DNA of 44,690 nt from Tagaea sp. (GTDB lineage Bacteria; Pseudomonadota; Alphaproteobacteria; CACIAM-22H2), in contig JAMNXK010000001.1 in NCBI GenBank assembly GCA_023653245.1, forward strand, positions 1-44,690, read 5' to 3'. How positions within the stretch are numbered: the stretch's first letter is position 1; every line of letters starts with the position of its first letter. Both the position numbers and the translations under genes were made by a program. The notes under the pieces were generated by a model that saw only the letters and a list, made by a program, of their open reading frames with translations, made no database searches and was not told the DNA's origin. Shown one piece after another: positions 16,807 to 25,500 of the stretch.

Positions 16807-16835
16807 TTGCATGTGGATGCGTATGATGTATGATG
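16807..16835 (+). promoter_or_regulatory. Promoter/operator of ABC cassette 2
   Basis: TTGCAT (16807-16812) and TATGAT (16829-16834) are 16 bp apart. The block GTATGATGTATGATG (16821-16835) is identical to that before ABC cassette 1. The surrounding bases are less conserved than this block, which suggests selection for protein binding rather than only recent duplication. Confidence 0.6.
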
Positions 16836-16868
16836 TTTAGAAACAAGCCGTAACTTGGGGAGGAAACC

Positions 16869-18251
16869 ATGGCCAACAAGCCGACAGGCGCGATCGCAAC
16901 CGTCGCTGCCGCGAAGCTGCATCGACGTCGTTTGTTGCAGGCCGCGATGGGCGGAGCCGCGCTCGCCGCGACGGGCTTGGCGGCACCACCTGTGGTCGGT
17001 CAGGCGAGAAGGTTCGCCGGTGTGACGCTGAATGGCGCCTGCTTCCAGCACGTGTTTCACACTTGGCTTCGGGATCTGCTGCCGGAATTCGAGGCGCAGT
17101 CCGGCATGAAGGTCAATCTCGATATCCAGGCCTTCCCGGTCTACAATCAACGGATGGACCTTGAGCTGTCGACCGGCGGCTCGGCCTATGATTTCTGCAA
17201 TATCACGTTCATCTACTCGGGCCGTTGGATCGGCAGCGGCTGGATGTCGCCGCTCGATCCGTTCGTGCGAAATCCGAACCTGACGCCCGCGGACTGGAAC
17301 CCCGACGATTTCCTCCCCGGACCGCAAGCGTCCCTTCGCGACGCCAGGGGCCAGACCTACGGCTATTGCTGGGAAGCGGGAGCGATGGTCATGTCCGCTT
17401 CGCGCGGGGACCTGCTCGACCAATCCGGCGTGCAGATGCCGAAGACCTTCGCCGAGCTGGAAGCCGCCTGTCGAGCGGTCCACGGCAAGGACGGCTCGGC
17501 GGCGTTCGTGAACGACAACCTCCATCACTGGAACTTCATTCCCTACCTGATGGGGCTCGGCGGCAAGGTGTTCCGCGGCCCGCCGGGCGACTTGATGCCG
17601 ATGCTCGATACGCCGGAAGCGATCGCCGCCGCGGAGTACTATGCCAACCTCATCACGAAGTTCGGCCCGCCCGGGCTGCTTTCCTACACGAACGACCAAT
17701 CCGTGCGCGCGCAGATGCTCGGCCGCGGCAACTTCCGGACGACCGCGATCGACTGGTTCACGCCGCTCGTCCGCCATGCCGACAGTACGGTCAAGTCGAC
17801 GGTCAGATTCGCGCCGATGCCGGTCGGTCCGAAAGGCGACTTCACCGGTTCGAGCAGCCACGGCTACGGTATTCCCGCCAATGCGCGCCAGAAGGAAGCG
17901 GCGTGGGAGTTCATCAAATGGGCGATGAGCCGCGAAACGCTCCTGCGGCTCGTGCGCGAGAAGGGATACGGAACGGTCAGCCGCCGATCGATCATCACCG
18001 ATCCGGCGTTCCGCTCGAACATGACCCTCAACGGGCATGACGTCGCCTCGATGTTCCTCAAGGTTCTCGATCAAATCGGTGCGTCGGACTACATGAACTA
18101 CAGATCCGTTTCCGTCTTCCCGCAGGTCGGCGACAAGATCAACAAAGCGATCGAGGCCGTCGCTTCCGGCCAGATGGGTGCCGCGGCGGCGATGCGACAG
18201 GCGCAGACGCAAGCGATCGCCGATCTGAAGCGGTCCGGCGTCCCGATCTGA
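16869..18251 (+). CDS. ABC sugar-importer substrate-binding protein 2
   Basis: This 460-residue paralogue of the protein at 8873-10264 has the same Tat-like N-terminus (HRRRLLQAAMGG) and the same conserved blocks along its length. ATG 16869 is preceded by GGGGAGGAAA. Divergence is spread through the protein, as expected if the two cassettes bind different but related sugars. It is followed by its own two permeases, again without an ATPase. Confidence 0.92.
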   Translation: MANKPTGAIATVAAAKLHRRRLLQAAMGGAALAATGLAAPPVVGQARRFAGVTLNGACFQHVFHTWLRDLLPEFEAQSGMKVNLDIQAFPVYNQRMDLELSTGGSAYDFCNITFIYSGRWIGSGWMSPLDPFVRNPNLTPADWNPDDFLPGPQASLRDARGQTYGYCWEAGAMVMSASRGDLLDQSGVQMPKTFAELEAACRAVHGKDGSAAFVNDNLHHWNFIPYLMGLGGKVFRGPPGDLMPMLDTPEAIAAAEYYANLITKFGPPGLLSYTNDQSVRAQMLGRGNFRTTAIDWFTPLVRHADSTVKSTVRFAPMPVGPKGDFTGSSSHGYGIPANARQKEAAWEFIKWAMSRETLLRLVREKGYGTVSRRSIITDPAFRSNMTLNGHDVASMFLKVLDQIGASDYMNYRSVSVFPQVGDKINKAIEAVASGQMGAAAAMRQAQTQAIADLKRSGVPI

Positions 18252-18274
18252 TGGACCGCGGTGGAAGGAGCCCG

Positions 18275-19222
18275 ATGGCGTCCGAACTTGGCGGCTCGAC
18301 TCTCGGCGGGCCCGTCGGACTTCCTCCACCAAGCCGCGCCTTTCGCGCGCAGCACGCGTTCAATCTTCGTCTTCTGACGCCGGCCTTGGTTCTGCTCGGC
18401 GTCATCACGATCGCGCCGATGTTCTTTCTCGTCGCGACAAGCTTCACGCCGATGAACCTGACCCGCCCGGGATCCGCGTGGGACTATTCGAATCCGCTAC
18501 AGAACTACGCCTGGATGATGCAGGACGAGCGGTTCATCAACTCGCTCTGGGTGCAGCTCAAATTGTCGTTTTGGAGCGTAACCCTGCAGATGATCGTCGG
18601 CGTGCTGTTCGCCCTCATGCTGAACTCGAAGGCGCGAATGGCGATGGCGATGCGTACCGTCTTCCTCGTCCCCATGGTGCTGCCACCGATCATCGTCGCG
18701 ATCATCTGGAAAGTCCTCTATACGCCCGATATCAGCCCGCTCTGGTGGCTGGTGAAGCAGCTCGGCTGGGATATGGGCTCGCCGATAACCAGTGCGAGCT
18801 GGGCGCTGACGGCGATCATCGTCGCGGATTGCTGGCAATGGTTTCCGTTCGTGCTCCTCATGGTGCTCGCCGGGCTGCAAGGCATACCCGAAGAACATCT
18901 CGATGCGGCAAAGATCGACGGCGCAAGCCGGCTTCAATCGACATTGTACATCGTGCTTCCGCACCTGCGCAGCGTCCTGCTTGTGGCGGGGCTTTTCCGG
19001 CTGATCGACAGCGTCAAGACTTTTCCGCTCGTCTACCTCCTGACGAGCGGCGGTCCGGGGAGCGTAACGGAGATCACGAATTTCTATAGCTTTATACAAG
19101 CGTTCAATTTCAGCTTTATTGGGTACTCGAGCGCGATCACGGTCTGCCTCATGGCGATCACCGGAATGTTGAGCTGGATGATCCTGCGCCGCGTGGGCTG
19201 GCGCGGGAACGTCGATGCTTGA
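18275..19222 (+). CDS. ABC sugar permease 2a, MalF/UgpA type
   Basis: This 315-residue permease has six membrane helices and an EAA loop (EHLDAAKIDGASRLQ). ATG 18275 is chosen because GGAAGGAG lies just upstream; an ATG at 18251, overlapping the preceding stop, would add eight residues. The segment MVLPPIIVAIIWKVLYTPD is almost identical to permease 1a. The 3' end overlaps the next gene by 8 bp. Confidence 0.9.
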   Translation: MASELGGSTLGGPVGLPPPSRAFRAQHAFNLRLLTPALVLLGVITIAPMFFLVATSFTPMNLTRPGSAWDYSNPLQNYAWMMQDERFINSLWVQLKLSFWSVTLQMIVGVLFALMLNSKARMAMAMRTVFLVPMVLPPIIVAIIWKVLYTPDISPLWWLVKQLGWDMGSPITSASWALTAIIVADCWQWFPFVLLMVLAGLQGIPEEHLDAAKIDGASRLQSTLYIVLPHLRSVLLVAGLFRLIDSVKTFPLVYLLTSGGPGSVTEITNFYSFIQAFNFSFIGYSSAITVCLMAITGMLSWMILRRVGWRGNVDA

Positions 19223-20051
19223 CGGCAGCCCCAGGATGCGGCGATGGCGGGAACGCGGCTATTCGGTCTTACTGCTGCTCCTGGCCCTCGTTGTCGTCGC
19301 GCCGTTCTTGTGGCTTGTGCTCATGAGCTTCAAGTCGGACGCCGACATCCTGTCCCTGACGCCGAAATTGTTCTTCACGCCGACGCTCGCGAACTATGCG
19401 GCCCTTCTGAGCGACACTTTCCTCCGGTCGTTCTCCAACAGCGCTATCGTCGCGGTCGTTTCGACCGCGATCGCTATGGCGGTCGGCGTGCCAGGCGCGT
19501 ACGCCTTGTCGCGCATGTCGCATCGGTCGGGCTCGGCTATGGCACTGATCATCTTGGCCTCCCGCATGGCGCCGCCGATCGCCTTCACGATCCCGTACTT
19601 CTTGGTCTATCGATACACGGGACTCCTCGACACTCTGCTCGGCTTGATTGTTATTTATCTCACGTTCAACCTCTCTCTGGTCGTCTGGCTCATGCGCAGC
19701 TATTTCGACGATTGCCCGCGCTCGCTCGAGGAGGCCGCATGGATCGACGGCGCCAGTCTGATGCAGACGTTCCTTCGGATAACCTTGCCGATCGCGCTGC
19801 CGGGCCTCGCCGCGACGGCCATTCTTTGCTTTCTCTACTCTTGGAACGATTTTTTCTTCGCGCTGATCCTGACGCGGCGCGTGGCGCAAACGGCGCCCGT
19901 TGCCGTCGTCAATTTCATGAATCTCGAGGGGTGGGAATGGGGAAAGATAGCCGCAGGCGGCACGATGGTGATGATGCCGGTCTTGGTGTTCTCCTTGTTC
20001 GTGCGGAAGTTTCTTGTGCAGGGCATGACGGCCGGAGCCGTGAAAGGATAG
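19215..20051 (+). CDS. ABC sugar permease 2b, MalG/UgpE type
   Basis: This 278-residue permease is paralogous to the one at 11236-12075. It shares LASRMAPPIAFTIPYFL, the EAA loop SLEEAAWIDGASLMQTF and the GAVKG C-terminus. It forms the second half of the cassette 2 channel. Confidence 0.9.
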   Translation: MLDGSPRMRRWRERGYSVLLLLLALVVVAPFLWLVLMSFKSDADILSLTPKLFFTPTLANYAALLSDTFLRSFSNSAIVAVVSTAIAMAVGVPGAYALSRMSHRSGSAMALIILASRMAPPIAFTIPYFLVYRYTGLLDTLLGLIVIYLTFNLSLVVWLMRSYFDDCPRSLEEAAWIDGASLMQTFLRITLPIALPGLAATAILCFLYSWNDFFFALILTRRVAQTAPVAVVNFMNLEGWEWGKIAAGGTMVMMPVLVFSLFVRKFLVQGMTAGAVKG

Positions 20052-20096
20052 CGATGGGTTGCGCGTGGGTGAACGAGATGACCTCGGAGGTGCCGG

Positions 20097-21173
20097 ATGG
20101 CCGATGAGTCCGAACGCGCGGCTGCCGCGCCGATCGCAACCGAACTGCTTGTGCGCCAAACTTCCGCGATCCTGTCGGCGTGGAGCATGTCCGCCGGCGA
20201 TATCGAAGCGTGCTGCCGCGCAATGAGCTATGCGGATTTGCGCGGTATCGATACCCATGGCGTCGCGATGCTGCCGACCTATTTCGACCAGCTCAAACAA
20301 GGCAAGCTGAAGCCGGACGCGAAGATCGAATTGGTCCGCGAAGCGGGATCCCTTGCGTTGTTCGACGCAGGGCACGGACTTGGACACCCGGTCTCCGAAG
20401 TCGCTTGCCGATGGGCCATCGACCGCGCGCGGCAAACCGGCGTCGCCGGCGCGACCGTCCGCCACTCCAATCACTACGGGGCCGCCGGCTACTACGCGAT
20501 GCTTGCCGCGGAAGCGGGCATGTTCGGAGTCTCGGTATCGGGCACGCCAGGCCGCACGGTTGTGCCGCCGTTGGGAAAAGAACCGTGCTTCGGAGCGCTG
20601 CCGATCGCGTTTGCGGCCGGTGCGGCGAGCGGCATGCATCTGAATATGGATATGGCCGTGTCCACGGTGGCGATGGGCAAGATCAATCTGGCGCGTCTCG
20701 CGGGCAAGTCGATTCCGGAAGGTTGGGCCGTCGATGAGAGCGGCCGGCCGCTTACCGACGCCGATGAAGCTTTCAAACTCAAGAGACTGACGCCGTTCGG
20801 CGGCCACAAAGGATACGGGCTCGGCGTTATGGTCGAAGTCTTGGCATCCCTCGTATCCGGATCGAAGGTGGGGGGAGCGACGCTCGGAACGAATGCACGC
20901 GGTCCTACGCTCGATATCGGACATACGTTCCTCGTTCTCGACGCGCGCGGATTGTTCGAAGACCCAAGTTCGTTCGGCGCCGCCGTCGATCTATTCGGCG
21001 AACATCTTCGTTCGACGTCGCCTATCGATCCGGGATCGCCGGTGATGGCACCCGGCGACCCGGAACGCCGGATCTACTTCGAGCGAAAACGGTCCGGGAT
21101 ACCGGTTCTGCCGAACCTTCTTGAGGAGATCCGGCGTGTCGCGCGCGAATCGGATGCCGAGATACTGATCTAA
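20097..21173 (+). CDS. Ldh2-family dehydrogenase, second copy
   Basis: This 358-residue member of the malate/lactate/ureidoglycolate dehydrogenase family has motifs YADLRGIDTHGVAMLPTYFD (family His in DTHG), VRHSNHYGAAGYYAMLAA and GHKGYGLGVMVEVLASL. It is clearly diverged from the copy at 6700-7785, so the two probably act on different hydroxy/oxo acids. GGAGGTG lies just before ATG 20097. It follows ABC cassette 2 by 45 bp and precedes the kinase, suggesting one operon. Confidence 0.92.
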   Translation: MADESERAAAAPIATELLVRQTSAILSAWSMSAGDIEACCRAMSYADLRGIDTHGVAMLPTYFDQLKQGKLKPDAKIELVREAGSLALFDAGHGLGHPVSEVACRWAIDRARQTGVAGATVRHSNHYGAAGYYAMLAAEAGMFGVSVSGTPGRTVVPPLGKEPCFGALPIAFAAGAASGMHLNMDMAVSTVAMGKINLARLAGKSIPEGWAVDESGRPLTDADEAFKLKRLTPFGGHKGYGLGVMVEVLASLVSGSKVGGATLGTNARGPTLDIGHTFLVLDARGLFEDPSSFGAAVDLFGEHLRSTSPIDPGSPVMAPGDPERRIYFERKRSGIPVLPNLLEEIRRVARESDAEILI

Positions 21174-21210
21174 CCCCACCGACTTGACCGATTGCACGAA
21201 GGCGGCATCG

Positions 21211-22671
21211 ATGCCTGTCTATCTTGGATTGGATATCGGTACTTCGTCGGTGAAGGGGTTGCTCACCGACGACGACACGGTGCTTGGCGTTGCCGGCCAT
21301 CCGCTTTCGGTGAGCCGGCCGCAAGACGACCAATCCGAGCAAGACCCTGAAGATTGGTGGCTCGCGGTCGAGTCCGTGGTCGCCGAACTACGTGCGGCGC
21401 ATCGGAGCGCGTTCTCGGCGCTTCATGGCATCGGGCTGTCCGGCCAGATGCACGGCGCGACATTGCTCGATTCCGGCCGGCGCGTGCTTCGGCCGTGTAT
21501 CCTCTGGAACGATGGACGTGCGACCGCCGAGTGCGACGAGTTCGCCAGTTCATTCGACGGGCAGCATGACGTGACCGGAAACCTGGCGATGCCGGGGTTT
21601 ACGGCGCCCAAACTCCTGTGGGTACGCCGTCATGAGCCCGATATTTTCCGACGGACCGCGATGGTCCTGCTACCGAAGGCTTATGTGCGGCTGCGGCTGA
21701 CGGGCGAGACGATCGAAGAGATGTCGGATGCGTCCGGCACGTTGTGGCTGGATGTCCGGCGCCGGCGCTGGAGCGAGCGCGCGCTCGATGCGACCGGTCT
21801 GTCGCTTCGTCACATGCCGTCGCTTGTCGAAGGAACGGCCGAGGCCGGCAGACTCAGGCGCGAAATCGCCGCAAGCTGGGGGCTTTCGCACTCCCCGGTC
21901 GTCGCGGGCGGCGCCGGCGACAATGCGGCGGGCGCGATCGGACTTGGCGCGATCGCTCCTGGCAGCGCATTTCTGTCGTTGGGAACTTCCGGCGTCCTTT
22001 GGGCGACGACGGGGCACTTCGCACCCGCCACAGCCTCCGCAGTGCACGCGTTTTGCCACGCGGTTCCGGATACTTGGCACCAAATGGGCGTCACGCTTTC
22101 GGCCGCCTCCTGTCTTGGGTGGTGGGCACGCGTGACGGGAAGCGCGGAGGCCGAGTTGCTCGGCGAACTCGGTGGGGACCCCTCGCCGCCCGGGCGAGTC
22201 CTGTTTCTGCCGTACCTGTCCGGCGAGCGAACGCCACATAACGATGCTGGGCTTCGAGGCGAATTCATCGGGCTGGATCACGACGCATCGCGGCGCGATA
22301 TGACCCAAGCGATACTGGAAGGGGTTGCCTTTGCGTTTCGCGATTGTCTTGACGCATTGGCCGGGGCCGGCACGCGGGTCGCGCGGGCCGACGTGATCGG
22401 CGGCGGCGCGCGCTCGCGACATTGGATCCGAATACTGGCATCCGTTCTGGACATACCGCTGGGGCTGCTGGCTGGCGGCGAGAACGGAGCGGCGCTCGGC
22501 GCCGCGCGTCTCGCCCGGATGGCGGCGACGGGCGCGCGCCCGTCACAGGTCGCGGTGGCACCGACGCGCAGCGAAACGATCGACCCCGAAACCTCGCTGG
22601 GGACTCATTACTCGGACCAACGGCGGCGCTTTCGCGCGCATACCGCGAGTCAACGCTTCGCTTCGAAGTAG
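21211..22671 (+). CDS. FGGY-family carbohydrate kinase, xylulokinase-like
   Basis: This is a 486-residue sugar kinase with the phosphate-1 motif LGLDIGTSSVKG at the N-terminus and the xylulokinase signature LSGQMHGATLLD. The candidate catalytic Asp lies in GGAGDNAAGAIG and the adenosine motif near GGGARSRHW. The family phosphorylates pentuloses and related ketoses; closest by eye is XylB. ATG 21211 with GAAGG upstream is preferred over the longer TTG 21184. The two-step logic of dehydrogenase then kinase suggests a ketose intermediate, which need not be xylulose. Confidence 0.9.
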   Translation: MPVYLGLDIGTSSVKGLLTDDDTVLGVAGHPLSVSRPQDDQSEQDPEDWWLAVESVVAELRAAHRSAFSALHGIGLSGQMHGATLLDSGRRVLRPCILWNDGRATAECDEFASSFDGQHDVTGNLAMPGFTAPKLLWVRRHEPDIFRRTAMVLLPKAYVRLRLTGETIEEMSDASGTLWLDVRRRRWSERALDATGLSLRHMPSLVEGTAEAGRLRREIAASWGLSHSPVVAGGAGDNAAGAIGLGAIAPGSAFLSLGTSGVLWATTGHFAPATASAVHAFCHAVPDTWHQMGVTLSAASCLGWWARVTGSAEAELLGELGGDPSPPGRVLFLPYLSGERTPHNDAGLRGEFIGLDHDASRRDMTQAILEGVAFAFRDCLDALAGAGTRVARADVIGGGARSRHWIRILASVLDIPLGLLAGGENGAALGAARLARMAATGARPSQVAVAPTRSETIDPETSLGTHYSDQRRRFRAHTASQRFASK

Positions 22672-22699
22672 GGCGAATCGTCTGGCTTATCTTTACTTT

Positions 22700-22734
22700 T
22701 TGACCCTCTTGATGTATGGGTATGATGTATTACA
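22700..22734 (+). promoter_or_regulatory. Control region before the ApnO-like gene
   Basis: GTATGATGTAT at 22720-22730 repeats the core of the sites before both ABC cassettes. TTGACC at 22700 is only 15 bp from TATGAT (22721-22726), so the -35/-10 assignment is uncertain. The element indicates that the gene pair 22769-24435 belongs to the same regulon as the transporters. Confidence 0.5.
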
Positions 22735-22768
22735 GAAACCGGCACGATAAACTGGGAGTGCGCCTCGG

Positions 22769-23608
22769 ATGACAAAAGTCGCTTTGTTCGGAGCTGGCGG
22801 GAAAATGGGCGTGCGGCTAGCACAAAATCTCGCGAAATCGGCCTATGACGTCCGCTACGTCGAGGTCGCCGCAGAAGGGCGCGAACGGCTGAAGAGCACC
22901 GTCGGTGTCGATTGCAGCGAGGTGCAGGACGCGTTGCGCGACATCGACGCCGTCATTCTGGCGGTCCCCGACAACGCGATCGGAAAGGTCGCGGCTTCGA
23001 TCGGCGACCGGCTTCCCGCCGGATCCATGCTCATCGTGCTCGACGCGGCGGCGCCCTATGCCGGCGAGATGCCGCGGCGCGGCGACGTCACGTACTTCAT
23101 CGCGCACCCTTGCCATACGTCGATGTTCAACGAGGAGACCGACACGGCGGCGCGCATGGACTATTTCGGCGGCATCGCGGCCAAGCAGAACATCATTTGC
23201 TGCTTGATGCAGGGCCCGGAGAGCGATTTCGCGATCGGCGCGGACATCGCGCGCGCCTTCTATGCGCCGGTCTTGAAGGTCCATCGTGCCACGGTCGAAC
23301 AAATGATCATGCTCGAGCCGGTCTTGTCGGAAACGGTGACCGCAACCTGTCTCACGATCATGCGCGAGGCCGTCGACGAGGCCGTCAAGCGGGGGGTCCC
23401 GTGGGACATGGCCCGGGATTTCGTGCTCGGCCACATGTTCGCGGAATCCTCGATCATTTTCGAGCAAGTCAAAGGTGTGCGCATGTCCGATGGCTGCCTC
23501 AAGGCGATCGAACTCTCGAAGCAGGTCATGTTCACGCGCGACTGGAAGCGGATTTTTGAGCCCGACGCCATTCGGGAAAGTGTGAACGCGATCGTCAGGC
23601 CCTCCTGA
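22769..23608 (+). CDS. Dehydrogenase of the PGDH_C/ApnO-like family
   Basis: The 279-residue protein has an N-terminal Rossmann motif (VALFGAGGKMGVRLA) and a C-terminal helical domain of the phosphogluconate-dehydrogenase-like type. Distinctive stretches are FIAHPCHTSMFNEETD, LMQGPESDFAIGADIA and VEQMIMLEPVLSETV. As I recall, this family includes D-apionate oxidoisomerase ApnO of branched-sugar catabolism, although family membership does not prove the substrate. It follows the shared promoter element. The next gene starts 14 bp downstream, so the two form a pair. Confidence 0.78.
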   Translation: MTKVALFGAGGKMGVRLAQNLAKSAYDVRYVEVAAEGRERLKSTVGVDCSEVQDALRDIDAVILAVPDNAIGKVAASIGDRLPAGSMLIVLDAAAPYAGEMPRRGDVTYFIAHPCHTSMFNEETDTAARMDYFGGIAAKQNIICCLMQGPESDFAIGADIARAFYAPVLKVHRATVEQMIMLEPVLSETVTATCLTIMREAVDEAVKRGVPWDMARDFVLGHMFAESSIIFEQVKGVRMSDGCLKAIELSKQVMFTRDWKRIFEPDAIRESVNAIVRPS

Positions 23609-23622
23609 TCCGGACCGGCAAG

Positions 23623-24435
23623 GTGGAAGTCTCGACCAGAACGCTCGATACGGGTGCCGTCGTCGTCGTGGCGGACACGATCACGACTCTCGACGCCCGG
23701 CATTCCGGCCATGTCGTGGTTTGCGCATCACACGGCGGTGTAAGTTCGGGAGAGTTCGCTCTCAAGTACGATTGCGCCGGCGTCTTTTTCAACGATGCGG
23801 GGATCGGCAAGGAGCAAGCCGGTGTGGCCGGCGTACTGGCTCTCGACGCATACGGAATTCCGAGTGCGGGCGTCGACAATGCGAGCGCCGCGATCGGCGA
23901 TGGCTGCGACACGTGGGACAACGGGGTCGTGTCGTTCGCAAACGCGACCGCGAGCGCCCGCGGGGTTCGCCCGGGCGTGGCGGTCATGGACGCGGCATCC
24001 AGGATTGCCGTCCCGACGGCACCGCGGGCGCGCGGGTCCACCGAGCCACACCGGGCCGATCTGTTCCACGGCCTCGTCGCGGTGCAAGGCCGCACCTTCA
24101 ATCTTTGCGACTCCATCTCGATGATCGATGCGTCGGATTTGGGCCGGATCGTGGTTTCCGGGTCGCATGGTGGGGCCGTTTCGGCGGTCTACGCGCTGCG
24201 GCACCGCCCGGCAGTCGTCTTCTTCAACGACGCGGGCATCGGCAAAGGTCGGGCCGGTATCCGAGCACTCGATATTCTTGGCGAGGCGGGAGTTCCCGCC
24301 GGCGCCGTCACGCACCTGAGTGCGCGAATCGGCGATGCGCGCGACTCCCTGGAAACCGGAATCATTGGCCATCTCAACGGACCCGCTCAAGCAAACGGAC
24401 TCGAAGTCGGAATGCGGCTTCGTGAGATTTCCTAG
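23623..24435 (+). CDS. Uncharacterised protein with two tandem copies of one domain
   Basis: I do not recognise a function. The 270 residues consist of two homologous halves (about 15-120 and 160-268). Each half has the same three motifs: Ser-His-Gly-Gly at 36-39 and 181-184, FFNDAGIGK at 55-63 and 200-208, and Ser-Ala-x-Ile-Gly-Asp at 88-93 and 233-238. The invariant His, Asn-Asp, Lys and Asp suggest a catalytic or binding pocket repeated twice. No signal peptide or membrane segment is seen. The start is GTG 23623, 14 bp after the ApnO-like gene, so cotranscription is near certain and a role on the same or the next intermediate is likely. Confidence 0.8.
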   Translation: MEVSTRTLDTGAVVVVADTITTLDARHSGHVVVCASHGGVSSGEFALKYDCAGVFFNDAGIGKEQAGVAGVLALDAYGIPSAGVDNASAAIGDGCDTWDNGVVSFANATASARGVRPGVAVMDAASRIAVPTAPRARGSTEPHRADLFHGLVAVQGRTFNLCDSISMIDASDLGRIVVSGSHGGAVSAVYALRHRPAVVFFNDAGIGKGRAGIRALDILGEAGVPAGAVTHLSARIGDARDSLETGIIGHLNGPAQANGLEVGMRLREIS

Positions 24436-24525
24436 CCCGACATCTGAGGCGGTCGATCTACCGCGCCGCCTTGGCCCGTTCGCGAAATGCCGCCAGAGAA
24501 TGCGGCAACATTGAAGGAGGACAGA

Positions 24526-25500
24526 ATGCGCCGGCCTCACCTCGCATCGCTCGCATTGGCGTTCGTGCTATCGCTCGCACTGCCCATTGCCACCGGTTCT
24601 CCGGCTCTCGCGCAGTGGCCGGAGAAGCCGATTCGGATGGTCGTGCCCTTCGGGCCCGGCGGTGCCGCCGATGTGCTCGCCCGCGCCTTTCAACGGGCCC
24701 TGACCGAGGAGAATCTCGTCTCCCAGCCGATCATCGTCCAAAATGTCGGCGGTCACTTCTCCGTGGGAACGCGCCAGGTCATGACCGCGGCACCCGACGG
24801 ACATACTTTCCTCCTGATCCACCTTGCGCTTTTGTCCGGCGAGGTCGTCGATCCCGCGCGCGGCGTCTCCTATAGGAATTTCGAACCGGTCGCGCTCACC
24901 GGCGGATTTTGCTTCTTTCCGGTCGTCCGCCGCGACTCGCCCTACAGGACGCTCAAAGATCTGGTCGACGCCGCCAAGGCGGCGCCCGGCACGATCGCTA
25001 CCGGGGTCAATATCGGCGGACTGAACCACTTGATGGGGCTCCTGCTGGAGAACGCCGTCCCTGGTGCGAAACTTCGCTACGCGCAGATCGGCGGCGGTGC
25101 CGATAACTTCGCGGCGCTTGTGGGCGGGCATACGCAGCTGACGGTGATGTCGAACGGCGAGTTCCAAGCGTTCAAGGCGAACGGCGTAAGGGCACTTGCC
25201 TACTCCGGCAAGACACGCCTTCCGAACGATCCGGACGTCCCGACGCTCCGCGAGTCGGGAGTCGAGTTCGATTTTTGCCCCGAGTATTTCTGGTTCGCGC
25301 CGAAGGGCACGCCCCGCGCCGCGATCGACGGCATGGCGACGGTCCTCGAGAAAGCCAATGGTTCGCGCCGAGTGCTCGAACACTACGAGGCAACCGCGCA
25401 AACCGGCCAATTCATGCGCGGCGAAGCCTTCGCGAAATATCTGGACGATACGTTCAAGTTCATCGAGCCGGTCGCGAGGACGGCGGCGGCGCCGCGCTGA
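24526..25500 (+). CDS. Tripartite tricarboxylate transporter (TctC/Bug) binding protein
   Basis: The 324-residue periplasmic protein has a signal peptide ending ATGSPALAQ and the Bug-family start WPEKPIRMVVPFGPGGAADV. The ligand loop with AAPDGHTFLL is also present. ATG 24526 has an excellent GAAGGAGG. TctA and TctB membrane subunits are absent from the window, so it is an orphan receptor that would use another locus's permease or act in sensing. It closes the sugar module. Confidence 0.9.
   Translation: MRRPHLASLALAFVLSLALPIATGSPALAQWPEKPIRMVVPFGPGGAADVLARAFQRALTEENLVSQPIIVQNVGGHFSVGTRQVMTAAPDGHTFLLIHLALLSGEVVDPARGVSYRNFEPVALTGGFCFFPVVRRDSPYRTLKDLVDAAKAAPGTIATGVNIGGLNHLMGLLLENAVPGAKLRYAQIGGGADNFAALVGGHTQLTVMSNGEFQAFKANGVRALAYSGKTRLPNDPDVPTLRESGVEFDFCPEYFWFAPKGTPRAAIDGMATVLEKANGSRRVLEHYEATAQTGQFMRGEAFAKYLDDTFKFIEPVARTAAAPR

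Noticed and set aside
16764..18332. Minus-strand open frame of 522 codons opposite binding protein 2
   Set aside because: It is an antisense shadow, rich in Arg, His and Asp, without motifs.
19269..20924. Minus-strand open frame of 551 codons opposite permease 2b and Ldh2
   Set aside because: It spans the antisense of two well-supported genes and has shadow-like composition.
23623..24435. Pseudogene or assembly duplication as the cause of the internal repeat
   Set aside because: The halves differ at most positions but keep the same motifs, and the reading frame is open throughout, so an old functional duplication fits better.
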